Part shown: in pieces, positions 31,721-41,591 of the stretch
How positions within the stretch are numbered: position 1 is the first letter of the stretch
How the letters are laid out: every line of letters begins with the position of its first letter
NCBI RefSeq assembly: GCF_000227135.1
Contig: NC_018234.1
Coordinates: 481,168 to 545,167 of the forward strand
Reading direction: 5' to 3'
Origin: Leishmania donovani
Lineage: Eukaryota; Euglenozoa; Kinetoplastea; Trypanosomatida; Trypanosomatidae
DNA: 64,000 nt
Position numbers and translations under genes: made by a program
Notes under the pieces: generated by a model
The model's database searches: none
What the model was told of the DNA's origin: nothing
The model's input: the letters and a program-made list of their open reading frames with translations, nothing else

Positions 31721-32186
31721 GCGTAACCACGCCGCGCCATGCCCCCCCCCCCCAATTCACGTCTTCTGCCGTCTCCTTTTTCTCGCTCATCTGTCTCGTG
31801 GTGTCTGATTTCCTGTTCACATGTCTGCAGCGGCGCTACGTGAGCACAGACGCCGGTGCGCCCGAAGAGAAAGCGAAAAGTACTCCCGTGACGCCTCGTG
31901 ACCCTGTGGTACGCCGGTGCTCGTCCTGTGCACCTCTCCTGTGCGGTATTCTCAGCCTCCCTCTGCGTATGCTGTTGCGCTTGATTCGCTATGCAACGCT
32001 ACTTGCGCCTCCATTATACTCTCCCTTTCACTTCTCGGTATCGGTCGCTCTGCTTGTGCGACACACCGCCTCGCGTGCGCGCGCACACACACACTCCACA
32101 CCGCTGCCCGTGTGCCCTCATGGGGGACTGGTACCGACTAGGTTTGTACCACCACCGTCTTCTTCACTGTGCGCTCTGCACAGGCA
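31721..32186 (+). other. Spacer with poly-C run
   Basis: This holds the 3' UTR of the preceding gene and the 5' flank of the next. A run of 12 C lies at about 31742-31753 and a short CA run near 32085. Pyrimidine-rich tracts run toward AG sites at 32140-32141 and 32182-32183. No gene is seen. Confidence 0.6.
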
Positions 32187-32798
32187 ATGCGGTGTGCGAC
32201 GCGCATCAGCCGCTCCCTGCTCAACGGCGCTGATCGAGGCGCGGGAAGCCCATGGCGTGGCACGTCCATTGTCCGTGCCGTCGGCGCCATCCACGGCCTT
32301 CAAGTGGGGACCTTGGACATCACCGGCGTCTCGGCGGGGCTACAATGCACCCTGAGCACGTCGAGCTTCTTTTCTGTCGACGACGGCGGCGGCCCTGCAG
32401 CGCCGCTGTTGCCATCAGAGCCGGCAGAGCTGCACGCACCGGGTGTCGTGGAACAACCGGGAATGCCAAGGAAGGGTTGTGTGTACACCGTGCACGTGGT
32501 GGGCCCCGCCGCGTTCGTCGCCGCCGTCGCTGAGGTGCTTGGCGACGACGTCCTCGTCGACCTTGCTGGGAGGTATCATGTGGAGCCGTACGCCTACTGG
32601 CGATCCGGCAAGCATCAGTGCCCCACCGTGCGTCTTTCATACGATCGACTGCGCCGTACTGAGGACTCGCTCCGTATCCTGCGCGCTCCCGACAACACGG
32701 TGGCGAGGCAGCGACGTCTCTATCATGCCATCTTTGCCGCTTCGCAGCCGGGACGTTGGCCGTCCCGTCATGCGGGAGGGAGAGGCACGTGCCCGTGA
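32187..32798 (+). CDS. Small probable mitochondrial protein with possible OB fold
   Basis: A 203-residue protein. The frame opens at a GTG at 32169, and 32187 is the first ATG. The N terminus (MRCATRISRSLLNGADRG) is Arg/Ser-rich and nearly free of acids, fitting a mitochondrial presequence. A segment near residues 33-60 (RAVGAIHGLQVGTLDITGVS) is beta-rich. A core near 95-165 starts GCVYTVHVVGPAAFVAAVAE and includes PTVRLSYDRLRRTEDSLRIL. Alternating hydrophobic strands in this order recall an OB fold of the single-strand-binding or editosome KREPA type, but key motifs are not recognisable. The C-terminal 30 residues are basic and low in complexity. It may be a mitochondrial nucleic-acid-binding protein. 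A short, divergent kinetoplastid-specific protein of another fold is equally possible. Confidence 0.6.
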   Translation: MRCATRISRSLLNGADRGAGSPWRGTSIVRAVGAIHGLQVGTLDITGVSAGLQCTLSTSSFFSVDDGGGPAAPLLPSEPAELHAPGVVEQPGMPRKGCVYTVHVVGPAAFVAAVAEVLGDDVLVDLAGRYHVEPYAYWRSGKHQCPTVRLSYDRLRRTEDSLRILRAPDNTVARQRRLYHAIFAASQPGRWPSRHAGGRGTCP

Positions 32799-33292
32799 AC
32801 CGAGAGACACCGAGAGGCGAAGACAGCCCTGCAGGCGCCTCTTTCTGGATAGTTTTTCAGCACGCGCCTGCCTTGTGTTGGTGTGCACCCACCACACGCG
32901 GCCCTGTGAGAGCCTATACGGGCTCTCCGCATGCCGAACGCGTGCATGTGCATGCGGATACTTGCGTCACACGAAAGGAAGGAGCGCGGCGCAGAGCACG
33001 CGCGCATCATCATCAGCCGGCAAAGTTGTTTTTCAATGAAGCGGCCTCTGCTGAGCGGCGGCTGTCGCCCCTTGCCACTGCACCATCGCTTCCCCACTTC
33101 CTGCGCTACGTTGCGCATAGCTGCTACTTTCGGTGGCGTTGCGCCGCACCGTGACAGCTGTGGCGACACCGTACAGTGGCTGAGACGCGTGCCTCCAATG
33201 GCTCTCCCTCTCACCTCTCTGTGTGGAGGCGCTGGTGAGCGCAGTGGCGGTGCATAAATCGTCATGCTGTGTCTGCACATGTACACGTATGC

Positions 33293-33310
33293 ATATATAT
33301 ATATATATAT
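33293..33310 (+). repeat. (AT)9 microsatellite
   Basis: A perfect AT dinucleotide run, notable in otherwise GC-rich DNA, followed immediately by GT repeats. Confidence 0.85.
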
Positions 33311-33595
33311 CTGTGTGTGTGTGCGAGTGCTCTGCTCGAGCTTCCCCCCTCTGTCTCTACGGTTTTGCCTCTTCCCTTCACTTCGTTTCCGCCGCTCCGC
33401 GGCTCGCTCGTGCGCGCTCGTGCACGGGTGCGGGCTTTGCTGATGCGCGTTGGCTACCCCCCCCCCCCCCACCACACACACACACATGCGCCAACCGGAC
33501 AGCTCTGAGAAGGGGCAGGGGGCACAGGGGCACATCACAGCCGCTCGACACAACGGCGCGCACATCAACGCCTCCCCTCCCACCGCCGGTGGGCC

Positions 33596-33636
33596 GTCTC
33601 GCTTCCTCCATTTCCGCTTTTCTCCAGCTTTTGCAG
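33596..33636 (+). promoter_or_regulatory. Candidate trans-splice acceptors for the Sel1-repeat gene
   Basis: A strong C/T tract (33596-33625) precedes two AGs, at 33626-33627 and 33635-33636. The first ATG after either is 33643, which fixes the start but leaves a very short 5' UTR. Confidence 0.45.
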
Positions 33637-33642
33637 CGCGCC

Positions 33643-34977
33643 ATGCCGCCGACTCGGAGCCGTCCAGTCGCCCATCTCATGACGAGCACCCCACCGCCAC
33701 TGGACGTCAACTTTGGAAGCTACCTCCCGCCCCGTCCGGTGACGTCCCCCATGCGCCGGGGCTTTCGCGGTGGATCTTCTTCTCGCGCCCACATACTGCA
33801 CGGTGACGGCTTGACGACCGCAGCGGAAGCAGGAAGGAACTCTAAGCAAGCCAATGCTGGGCCTCTGACGGGCAGCACATCGTCGCCCGCTTGCAACTCC
33901 TTCCCCTTTCCACCAAGCCGTGCGGAGCACTCCGCCACCACCTCTGGTCGCGCTTCCGCAGCGCCAGCACCTCCACTCCACGGAGGTGCGGCACCGCCAT
34001 CGATGATGAGGTGCAGTAATGGAAGCGGCCTTGCTGCTCCTTCTAGCGCCTCCCCACGCTCACACGAGGGGTGCCTGCCGTCCTGGAAGGGGTGTAGCGG
34101 TGCTTCTAGTTCCTTTGTGGAGGATCGGGTGCGGTGCCTAGCGCACCCCGTAGGCGTGGCATCACTGTTGCCGGCGCCCTTGCAGCGCATCCTCGCCAAT
34201 GTGCTGCGCATTCTCCAGCAAGAACGCGCGCAGCTGAAAGGGCAGCGCCCGTGTCGGCGGCACTCCCGGTCGCTTGGCACCGGCGTCGACGCAGAGGTCA
34301 CCGAGTGCATTGTGGATGCTGCGCAGGCGCCGTCATTGGTGGCTGCCGCAGACATTTTTTCCGCCTTTGTTACTGCACACCCGATGGACGGGCTCACGCT
34401 GCTCTCCTCTCCAGTTGTGCTGGCTGGTGCAGCGCTCGCTGAGGTCGTCACGCTTGGCCAGATCGAGTCGTGCGCCATACCCATGCCAGAACTATTGTCT
34501 TTTCTTGACGCAGCCATCAGCGTAGGCCACCCGGGTGCGATGCACTCTGTGGCCGTCTGCCTGCGCGATGGCACAGCGGGCCTGCAGCGAGATGCAACAT
34601 CGAGCGAGACGTGGTTGCGATGCGCTGCCTCGTCAGGCTACCTTCCTGCCATGCATGAGCTCGGCGAGACCTACGAGCGTGGCGCACCCGCGTCTTCCAA
34701 GCTGCCGGCGGAGGCGGCCGAAGACGCCGCGGACTGGGGCGAGGCGATGCGGTGGTATCGACAGGCGGCAGAGGCCGGGTACCCACCATCGCAGCTAAAC
34801 TTGGGTAAGCTTCTCCTTGCAGCGACTGAGCACGCCCAAAGCGATTGCTCCGCCGCTGCGCCACAGGTGGTGCATCTTTTCACGGAGGCCACGCGCTGGC
34901 TTCACGCGTGCGCTGCAACCGGCGTAGAGGAGGCAGTGCGCCTTGTGAAGCGCATCGAGGAGCAAGGTGCGCGCTAA
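33643..34977 (+). CDS. Sel1-like repeat protein with disordered N terminus
   Basis: A 444-residue protein. The open frame runs upstream to 33223, but the part before 33643 is translated UTR (Cys/Thr/His runs from microsatellites). Residues 1-165 are Ser/Pro/Ala-rich. A helical middle near 170-290 follows. Residues about 290-430 resemble Sel1-like repeats, short alpha-alpha hairpins with the pattern A..G...A...LG..Y..G. Clear units are LRCAASSGYLPAMHELGETY and AMRWYRQAAEAGYPPSQLNL, with degenerate units before and after. Sel1 repeats mediate protein-protein contacts, for example in ER-associated degradation adaptors. There is no signal peptide or membrane segment, so a HRD3-like ER role is not supported. 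It is probably a cytosolic adaptor; the partner is unknown. Confidence 0.72.
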   Translation: MPPTRSRPVAHLMTSTPPPLDVNFGSYLPPRPVTSPMRRGFRGGSSSRAHILHGDGLTTAAEAGRNSKQANAGPLTGSTSSPACNSFPFPPSRAEHSATTSGRASAAPAPPLHGGAAPPSMMRCSNGSGLAAPSSASPRSHEGCLPSWKGCSGASSSFVEDRVRCLAHPVGVASLLPAPLQRILANVLRILQQERAQLKGQRPCRRHSRSLGTGVDAEVTECIVDAAQAPSLVAAADIFSAFVTAHPMDGLTLLSSPVVLAGAALAEVVTLGQIESCAIPMPELLSFLDAAISVGHPGAMHSVAVCLRDGTAGLQRDATSSETWLRCAASSGYLPAMHELGETYERGAPASSKLPAEAAEDAADWGEAMRWYRQAAEAGYPPSQLNLGKLLLAATEHAQSDCSAAAPQVVHLFTEATRWLHACAATGVEEAVRLVKRIEEQGAR

Positions 34978-35973
34978 GGGACCCTGCTGTGCACTCGGTA
35001 GGATCGGTGGGGGGACTACCATGGAGTTTCATGTGTATATATATGTAGAGAGAGGTGCAACGGACGTGCTCATTATGGCTGTCTGTCCGCCATCATCTCG
35101 ATCTCGGTCTCTCCGCCCTGCTCGCTGCATCATCTTCCTCTTGGCGTATTGTTCGTGGTGGTGCGTGCCCCTCTACCTGGCAGCTAACGGAGGCGTGCTT
35201 GCACGCGACGAGGGGGGATGACGCATGGCGAGAGGAGAGCGCCAAGCACGATGTGTACTCAAGGGCTATGATGGCATACGCGCATACGTGTGGGCGTGCT
35301 TGTCTTTGCGTGACTGGCTGCCGCAATTTCACGTCTCGCGTGCCCTCAAAGCAGGCTCATTACTGCCTCTTGTTCTTCGTTGCCCACCTTTCCTTCCGTA
35401 ACGCAGACGCGTACCGACGCTCGCTCGCTTCTCCAGTTTGAAGTGGGCCGCACACACGAGCGCAGACCACATGTGGGCCGTGTTCACCGCTCCTTCGCCC
35501 TCTTGAAGACCTCAGAGCGCTGTGGCTGCTCATTTGCCTTCCTGCGGAACTCAGCGCCAGCACAGCCCTTGTGTGGCGCTCTGCCCCGCTCTGCGCCAAG
35601 TTAGCTCTCTCTTCTCCCCTCTCCCCTGTCCTCTCCTCTACGACTTCTCCGTGCACATTTCGGCAGTACTTGAATCCCTCTGTCCCCCCCGCCCCACACC
35701 TCAACGTGGGTGGTAGCCTCCGAGACTTCCTTCAAGTCTCGTTGGTGCCTTTTTTTTCTTCGATTCCGGTGCGGCTCTTCTTGCTGCCGGCGTCAGCGCC
35801 CGTTCTTGCCCTTGCTCTCCCTCTGTGCCCGTACGAGTAAGCAGGCCATTCGCTTCGATCCTCCCCGCACGCATCTCACGTGCGTCGGTGCTGCCACTGC
35901 TGCTCCCCTGCGGCTTCTTCCTGTACTTATCGATCTCTCGTAGGCCACGCCGAGCACACCCTCGTTACCAGCG
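34978..35973 (+). other. Spacer before the P5A ATPase
   Basis: This is non-coding 3' and 5' flanking DNA with pyrimidine tracts at about 35608-35660 and 35745-35790, and a final tract at 35901-35943. A short TA run is at 35036-35044. No gene is seen. Confidence 0.6.
35901..35943 (+). promoter_or_regulatory. Candidate trans-splice acceptor for the P5A ATPase
   Basis: A pyrimidine-rich stretch ends in CGTAG with AG at 35942-35943. The first ATG downstream is 35974, giving a 30-nt 5' UTR. An alternative AG at 35795-35796 lies behind an uninterrupted T-rich run. Confidence 0.45.
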
Positions 35974-38900
35974 ATGCCGACCGAGAACATCGTTGGGAAC
36001 ACCATGATCCGGCAGCTCCGGCTCCTGCGGCGCCGTGAGTGGTACACCTGGATCACTGTGTGGCCCTTCACGGTGCTCTACGTCGTCTCCGTCGTCCTCT
36101 ACCTCTACCCCGAGCTCGTCTGGGACCGTGTGACGTACCTGGTGCATCAGACGTACATCGACTTCTTTCACGCCATCTGCTTTCCCATTTTCGTCTTCCT
36201 TCACTCCTTCCTCTCCCTCTTCACGATTTGGTCCGTGCGGTTTCGCGCTCGCATCATTTATCGACCTGTGGCGATGGAGCAGCTAACAGAGGCGACGGAT
36301 GTCCTGGTGGAGACGCACCTGCACAAGGGCGAGTCGGAGATCGTGCCGCTGCACCAGGAGGGTGAAGACGGTCAGCCGCCGTGTTTTGTGTTCCAGCAGC
36401 GTAAGTGGAAGCTGGACGGGCGTGAAGGTATCTTCGTGAAGCCGCGCTTCCCCACGAAGCACAGCTTCTCCTACTATATTCACTGGGAGGGCCTCGACAA
36501 GGAGGCGGACCGCACGAAGCAGGTGGACACGTACGGGCTCAACAAGATGGAGGTGGTCATCCCCGAGTTCCAGGACCTCTTCGTCGACCATGCCCTCTCC
36601 CCGTTCTTCGTGTTTCAAATGTTTTGCGTGCTGCTCTGGTGCCTCGACGAGTACTGGTACTACTCCCTCTTCACCGGCTTCATGATGGTGGGCATGGAGT
36701 GCACGACGGTCTACCAGCGCATCCGCAACATGCGCACGCTCCGCGACATGGCGGAGGTGCCAGTACGCGACATCGACGTCATGCGTGGCGGCAAGCGCGT
36801 CACGATCAAGACCGACGCCCTGTTGCCGCTGGATATCATCGTGGTGCCGAGCAACGCCCCGTGCCCGGTTGACGCGTTGCTGGTGAAAGGCACTGCAGTG
36901 GTGAACGAGGCGACTCTGACAGGCGAGTCGACGCCGCAGCTTAAGGAAGCGCCGGATGACGTGGATGTAGCCCTCAGCGTCAAGAAGCACGCGCGGCACA
37001 TGCTGTTCTCCGGCACGCAGATTCTGCTGAGCAACGGCCCTCACGAGACCTCCGAGGAGGGCGCGCACAGCCGCGACAGGAGCAAGGCACTCGCCGTCGT
37101 GCTGAAGACGGGCTTCGAGACGAAGCAAGGCAAGCTGCTGCGTACCATCCTGCACAGCCAGGGCCGGGTCAGCGAGAACAGCGGCGAGGCCTTTGGTTTC
37201 ATTGGCGTGCTCGTGGTCTTCGCGCTGGCAGCCAGCGGCTACCTGCTGAAGCGTGGTCTCGCAGATCCGCACCGCAGCCGGTGGAAGCTCTTCCTGTCCT
37301 GCGTGCAGATCATCACTTCCGTGGTGCCGCCGGAGCTTCCGATGGAGCTGTCGCTGGCCGTCAACACGACTCTGCTTGCGCTGACGAAGCTGCAGGTGTT
37401 CTGCACGGAGCCGTTCCGCATCCCGTACGCTGGAAAAGTAGACACGTGCTGCTTCGACAAGACCGGCACTCTCACCACGGACGAGATGCTCTTCGGCGGT
37501 GTGGACATGATTGATGGCAAGGGGCTGCTGAACAAACTCAAGGCGATTCCGAAGTACTCGGAGATGGTGCTGGCCACGTGCCACTCCCTCGTCTACCTCG
37601 ACGAAGAGACGCTGGCCGGAGATGAGATGGAGAAGGCCGCCATCACCGCCCTGGGCTACCGCATCGACAGCGAGGACAACATTCTCTACGACCCCAAACC
37701 GCCCAGGGATGAGGACAAGGAGGGGCAGGCGAAGGCCAAGAAAGGGACCGCGGCGCCGCAGAAGATGTACAAGGTTCTCCTGCGCTTTCCTTTCCTCGCC
37801 ACGCTGCGCCGCATGGCCTGCGTCGTCTCCGCCTCAGATGGCAAGTACATCGTCGCCAAGGGCTCGCCGGAGTCCATCGCTGCCCTGTGCGAGTCTGTCC
37901 CCGAAGACTGCCTGAAAATCGCCGAGGAGACGGCGGCCAAGGGGTACCGCGTCATCGCCCTTGCGTATCGCTCGCTGACAGATGCGGAGCGGGCGTCGAA
38001 GGAGACCATTCTTGCGCTGCGCCGCGAGAACGTCGAGAAGGGGCTGCGGTTCGCCGGTCTCGCTGTGTATGTTTGCCCGCTAAAGAAGGACGCCAAGGAG
38101 ACGATCGAAAATTTGGAGGGTGGCAGCCACCGCTGTGTCATCATCACCGGCGACAGCGTGCAGACGGCTATCTCGGTCGGCAAGGACGTGTCGATGCTGT
38201 TGTGCAAACGCCAGCTGGTGGCGAAGGACGCGGCAGGTGGCGGAGTAGAGTGGGTGGACTCGGTGTCGAGCGTCGTGCAGCCGGGGACGTCCCAGGACAT
38301 CATCGCCAACACTTTTCAACGCAGCCGTCGCAAGCTGGCGCCGCGCGAAAACGAGTGGGACCTCTGCGTGAACGCGGAGACGATCAGCCCTGAGTCGATG
38401 CAGCACATCGTAGAGACGTACAACGAGCATGTCACCATCTGGGCTCGCTGCGCTCCGACGCAGAAGGAGGAAATCGTCACAGACCTCAAGAAGAAGAACC
38501 ACATCGTCATGATGGCCGGCGACGGCACGAACGACGTTGGTGCGCTCAAGCAGGCACATGCCGGCATTGCCGTGCTGAACTCGGCCTCTGTCGCTCCCAA
38601 GGCGGAGAACAAGGAGCTGGTGGTTGGCCCGCAGCCGCACAACGAGCCGGATGTGCCGGCCGATCTGAAGGTGCCGCCGAATTTCAAGTTCACCGTCGTG
38701 CCTCCCGAACCGCCGGTGGGGACGCCGTTCATGCAGATGATGAGGTGGAAGATGCTGGAGGCGAAGCGCAAGGTGGAGATCAAGCAGATCACGGCGTGGA
38801 ACAAACAGTTGAAGGAGGCGGAAAAGGCCAAGGCAGACAAGAAGGCGGCCGCGCCGCCACCGCCGTTGAATGGCACCGGCGACTCGGACTTCCTGATGGA

Positions 38901-39708
38901 GTCCCTCTTCAACTCGGATGACGAGAATATGGGCGGCCCGCCGATGATCAAGCTTGGCGACGCGTCCATCGCGGCGCCGTTCACGTGCCGCTCCAAAGCG
39001 CTCACCTCCGTGTGCGACATCATCCGGCTTGGCCGCACGACGCTTGTGACGACGCACATGATGTACAAGATCCTCGCCCTGAACTGCCTTACGCAGGCGT
39101 ACTCCATGTCGGTGCTGCACTGCGCTGGCGTGAAGTTTGGCGAGAAGCAGATGATCTTGGCCGGCATCATCTTGTCTGTGTGCTTTCTCTTCATGTCTCG
39201 CAGCAAGCCGCTGACGCACCTGTGCCGCCAGCGGCCTGTCACGAAAGTGTTCCACCCGTACATGATCTGCACAGTCTTCTTCCAGTTTGCGCTGCACCTA
39301 TACTGCATGATGAAGACGTCGTGGATGGTGGCGGAGGTGGACGCGGCGACCATGAGTGACATGAGGAAGAACTACCAGGATGTCGAGTTCAAGCCGACGC
39401 TGCTGAACTCCACCATGTTCCTCCTTACCACCCTCATCTCCGGCGTCACGTTCGCGGTGAACTACCGCGGCGAGCCATTCATGCAGGGCATACGCAAAAA
39501 CCGCCCCATGCTCATTGCCCTCATCATCCTCGGCTTCGTCGTCTTCTGCTTCGCCTCCGAGGCGAGCCCGGAGTTCAACGAGGAGTTCGAAATCACCGCC
39601 TTTCCCACCGAGGAGTTCCGCACGCGCTTCACGCAGCTCCTCTTGCTCGACGCCGTGGGCTGCTTTGTGATTGAGAAGGCTTCTCTGATGCTCTTCACGG
39701 ACTACTGA
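35974..39708 (+). CDS. ATP13A1: P5A-type P-type ATPase (ATP13A1/Spf1 family)
   Basis: A 1244-residue membrane protein. It shows the P-type ATPase signature in order. The actuator motif TGES is at 316-319. The P5A-specific transmembrane motif PPELP is at 452-456. The phosphorylation site DKTGT is at 495-499, the nucleotide-binding KGSPE at 629-633 and the hinge GDGTND at 849-854. The block GDASIAAPFTCRSKALTSVC after it closely matches ATP13A1. Hydrophobic segments lie near the N terminus (about 20-80), near 210-250, around 400-470 and in the C-terminal third. P5A ATPases sit in the ER and extract mis-inserted transmembrane helices; older annotation as a cation transporter is outdated. A charged linker (about 920-990) separates the hinge from that block. 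The start is the first ATG after the splice site, and length matches the family (about 1200). Confidence 0.95.
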   Translation: MPTENIVGNTMIRQLRLLRRREWYTWITVWPFTVLYVVSVVLYLYPELVWDRVTYLVHQTYIDFFHAICFPIFVFLHSFLSLFTIWSVRFRARIIYRPVAMEQLTEATDVLVETHLHKGESEIVPLHQEGEDGQPPCFVFQQRKWKLDGREGIFVKPRFPTKHSFSYYIHWEGLDKEADRTKQVDTYGLNKMEVVIPEFQDLFVDHALSPFFVFQMFCVLLWCLDEYWYYSLFTGFMMVGMECTTVYQRIRNMRTLRDMAEVPVRDIDVMRGGKRVTIKTDALLPLDIIVVPSNAPCPVDALLVKGTAVVNEATLTGESTPQLKEAPDDVDVALSVKKHARHMLFSGTQILLSNGPHETSEEGAHSRDRSKALAVVLKTGFETKQGKLLRTILHSQGRVSENSGEAFGFIGVLVVFALAASGYLLKRGLADPHRSRWKLFLSCVQIITSVVPPELPMELSLAVNTTLLALTKLQVFCTEPFRIPYAGKVDTCCFDKTGTLTTDEMLFGGVDMIDGKGLLNKLKAIPKYSEMVLATCHSLVYLDEETLAGDEMEKAAITALGYRIDSEDNILYDPKPPRDEDKEGQAKAKKGTAAPQKMYKVLLRFPFLATLRRMACVVSASDGKYIVAKGSPESIAALCESVPEDCLKIAEETAAKGYRVIALAYRSLTDAERASKETILALRRENVEKGLRFAGLAVYVCPLKKDAKETIENLEGGSHRCVIITGDSVQTAISVGKDVSMLLCKRQLVAKDAAGGGVEWVDSVSSVVQPGTSQDIIANTFQRSRRKLAPRENEWDLCVNAETISPESMQHIVETYNEHVTIWARCAPTQKEEIVTDLKKKNHIVMMAGDGTNDVGALKQAHAGIAVLNSASVAPKAENKELVVGPQPHNEPDVPADLKVPPNFKFTVVPPEPPVGTPFMQMMRWKMLEAKRKVEIKQITAWNKQLKEAEKAKADKKAAAPPPPLNGTGDSDFLMESLFNSDDENMGGPPMIKLGDASIAAPFTCRSKALTSVCDIIRLGRTTLVTTHMMYKILALNCLTQAYSMSVLHCAGVKFGEKQMILAGIILSVCFLFMSRSKPLTHLCRQRPVTKVFHPYMICTVFFQFALHLYCMMKTSWMVAEVDAATMSDMRKNYQDVEFKPTLLNSTMFLLTTLISGVTFAVNYRGEPFMQGIRKNRPMLIALIILGFVVFCFASEASPEFNEEFEITAFPTEEFRTRFTQLLLLDAVGCFVIEKASLMLFTDY

Positions 39709-40104
39709 GCAGTGAGGGATCCGCCACACGATGCCAGGGTGTTGTGGCTGGCAGAGAAAGGAAAGGCGAATGGGGGTAGGCTTCTGCAGTGGATGTTGTG
39801 CGGAGTACTCGAGCGGTGGATAGGTAAGTTCGGGCTCGCAATTCGGAGAGCTTCACGCTGCAGTGGCCGGTGCAACACAGGTCGTCGCAGAGGTTGCGGT
39901 CACACGAGTAGTGCAGTCCGTCGCCTCCACCCACCCTTCCCTCTCCTTGTAAGAGGCTCTCTGTGAGCGCCTTACTCGCTGTGCTGAGTGGATTCGGAAC
40001 ACGTGCATGGATGGATCGATCGGTGGCTCTTCTACTTGAGTTCGTGCTGTTTCTCTCTTTCTCCTTGCGCGGTTCTGCGTGTCTGCGTCTCCGTAAGTGT
40101 GTGC

Positions 40105-40124
40105 GTGTGTGTGTGTGTGTGTGT
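40105..40124 (+). repeat. (GT)n microsatellite
   Basis: About ten GT units in the 3' flank of the P5A ATPase gene, typical of Leishmania intergenic DNA. Confidence 0.8.
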
Positions 40125-41544
40125 GGGGTTCTCGATGCGGCGTGCGGAGGCACACCGACATAGGCATTCAAAGACGCGCCACTGTATGCCTTGCTTTCCG
40201 GGCACGCCTGTGGGCCCGCGTGCGTCATCGCGCCCCTCCTCACCTTTTTCATATCTCATTCTGTGGTTGTATCGGTTTTTGATCTGTGGTCGTCTGCTGC
40301 TCGCCTGGAGGTGTGCGTGTATGTGGTGTGTGATGGCCTCTCTCTCTCTCCTCCTCCTCTGGTGATTGAATGGGTGCGCGTGCGTGCGCCAGTGACGTTG
40401 TGTTTTGAGGCGCTCGCGCCTCGCTTCTCGTTGCTTGACGGTTGCGGAGGGGGGGGGCAGTAGGCTTCGCTTTAAGTGTGGTTGTGGTGGTGCTGCGCCA
40501 TCTGCGTATGTGGGGGGCGTGAGGGGGGGGCGGGGTGTGATGATGGCGACAAGGGATATGGGCAGCGCCATATAATGGGGGATCGAGCGGACATCCTTAC
40601 TGGTGTCCTCTCTGTCTTCCCGCTCGTTCATCACTCAGTGCCTCTACAACTGCTACTTTCTCGCGCTTTCTCTCTTTCCCTCGTCGTCATTGCCAGCTGC
40701 GGCACTATCTTTATGTCGGTGTTGACCGCTGCCTCGCTGTCTATGGTTGTTCTCTTCGGTGTTGTGTCTCTGTGGTGTAACTCATCTTAATACTGTAACC
40801 TACTCCGGCGCTCTTCTACTCGCTTGCCGCGCGTCTGCGCGTGCAAGAGCTATGCGTGACGCGTGCGCCAAAGAGAGTCGGAGGGAGTGACACACCGCCT
40901 CCATCGTCCCCGGCTGCGCCCGTCCCCCACTTCTTTTTTTTTTCGCGTGTGCGTGGCTTGGAAAGTCCCCGTGGCGAAGCGCACAGATCGTTGGAGAAAC
41001 ATTCGCACTCAACGCACGCACGCGTGCAGGGCGCACAGCGTCTCTGTCGGTAGACCTGCATCGCCGAGGCGCCCTCCGTGCGTGGGGACAGTGTAGCCGT
41101 TTGCGTGTGTGTTGGTCGTGATCGAGATTCGCTTTCAAACGTGGGGTGACAAGGGATGGTGCTGACCGGCATGGACTCGGTCGTCTCTCCGGTCCTCTAG
41201 CCACCACCCCCCTCCTCTCCACTCTCTCCTTCCCTCTCGCGTCGCATTTCATGCTCTCGTTCTCTTTTTGGCGCGCCTCAGCGATGCGCTCCACAGAACG
41301 TGCTTGCGCACGCCTGTCGCACGAGACGTGGCCGACGCTCCTGATTACATCATCCCAACAAGCGCGTTCTCTACTTCTGTCTGTCCTTGGCCTTGCCTAT
41401 TCCCTCGCTTTCTTGCCGTTGTACACCCAGCGCACGTGGTTCCTGCGGTGCCGCGTGTCACGCTCGGCGAACTTGCACGCGCGCTGCACACAACCGCGCA
41501 GCCTCGTAGCGCATCCCGTGGCGTGCCCGCTCTCTAGAGAGCGC

Positions 41545-41575
41545 TGCCTCTCCTTTTCTCGTTTGGTACGCGTAG
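41545..41575 (+). promoter_or_regulatory. Candidate trans-splice acceptor for the Dpy-30 gene
   Basis: A pyrimidine tract (41545-41563) is followed by AG at 41574-41575. The first ATG is 41592, giving a 16-nt 5' UTR. Confidence 0.45.
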
Positions 41576-41591
41576 TGTGAGCCCCACGATC

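Larger units (their letters stand above)
32799..33642 (+). other. Spacer with TA and GT microsatellites
   Basis: No gene is supported. It contains an (AT)9 run at 33293-33310 followed by a short GT run, a run of 14 C at 33457-33470, and an adjoining CA run. The final pyrimidine tract (33596-33625) leads to the splice site of the Sel1-repeat gene. Confidence 0.6.
39709..41591 (+). other. Spacer of 1.9 kb
   Basis: No gene is supported. The region contains a (GT)n run near 40105-40124, short G runs near 40450 and 40525, and C/T-rich stretches (40655-40690, 41185-41240) before the Dpy-30 gene. Antisense frames here lack domains. Confidence 0.55.

Noticed and set aside
36283..37584. Long antisense open frame (433 codons) inside the P5A ATPase gene
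   Set aside because: It is the reverse of a strongly coding GC-rich gene, has no domain, and low stop frequency on the complementary strand is expected. The same holds for the antisense frames at 38080-39297 and 54165-55421.
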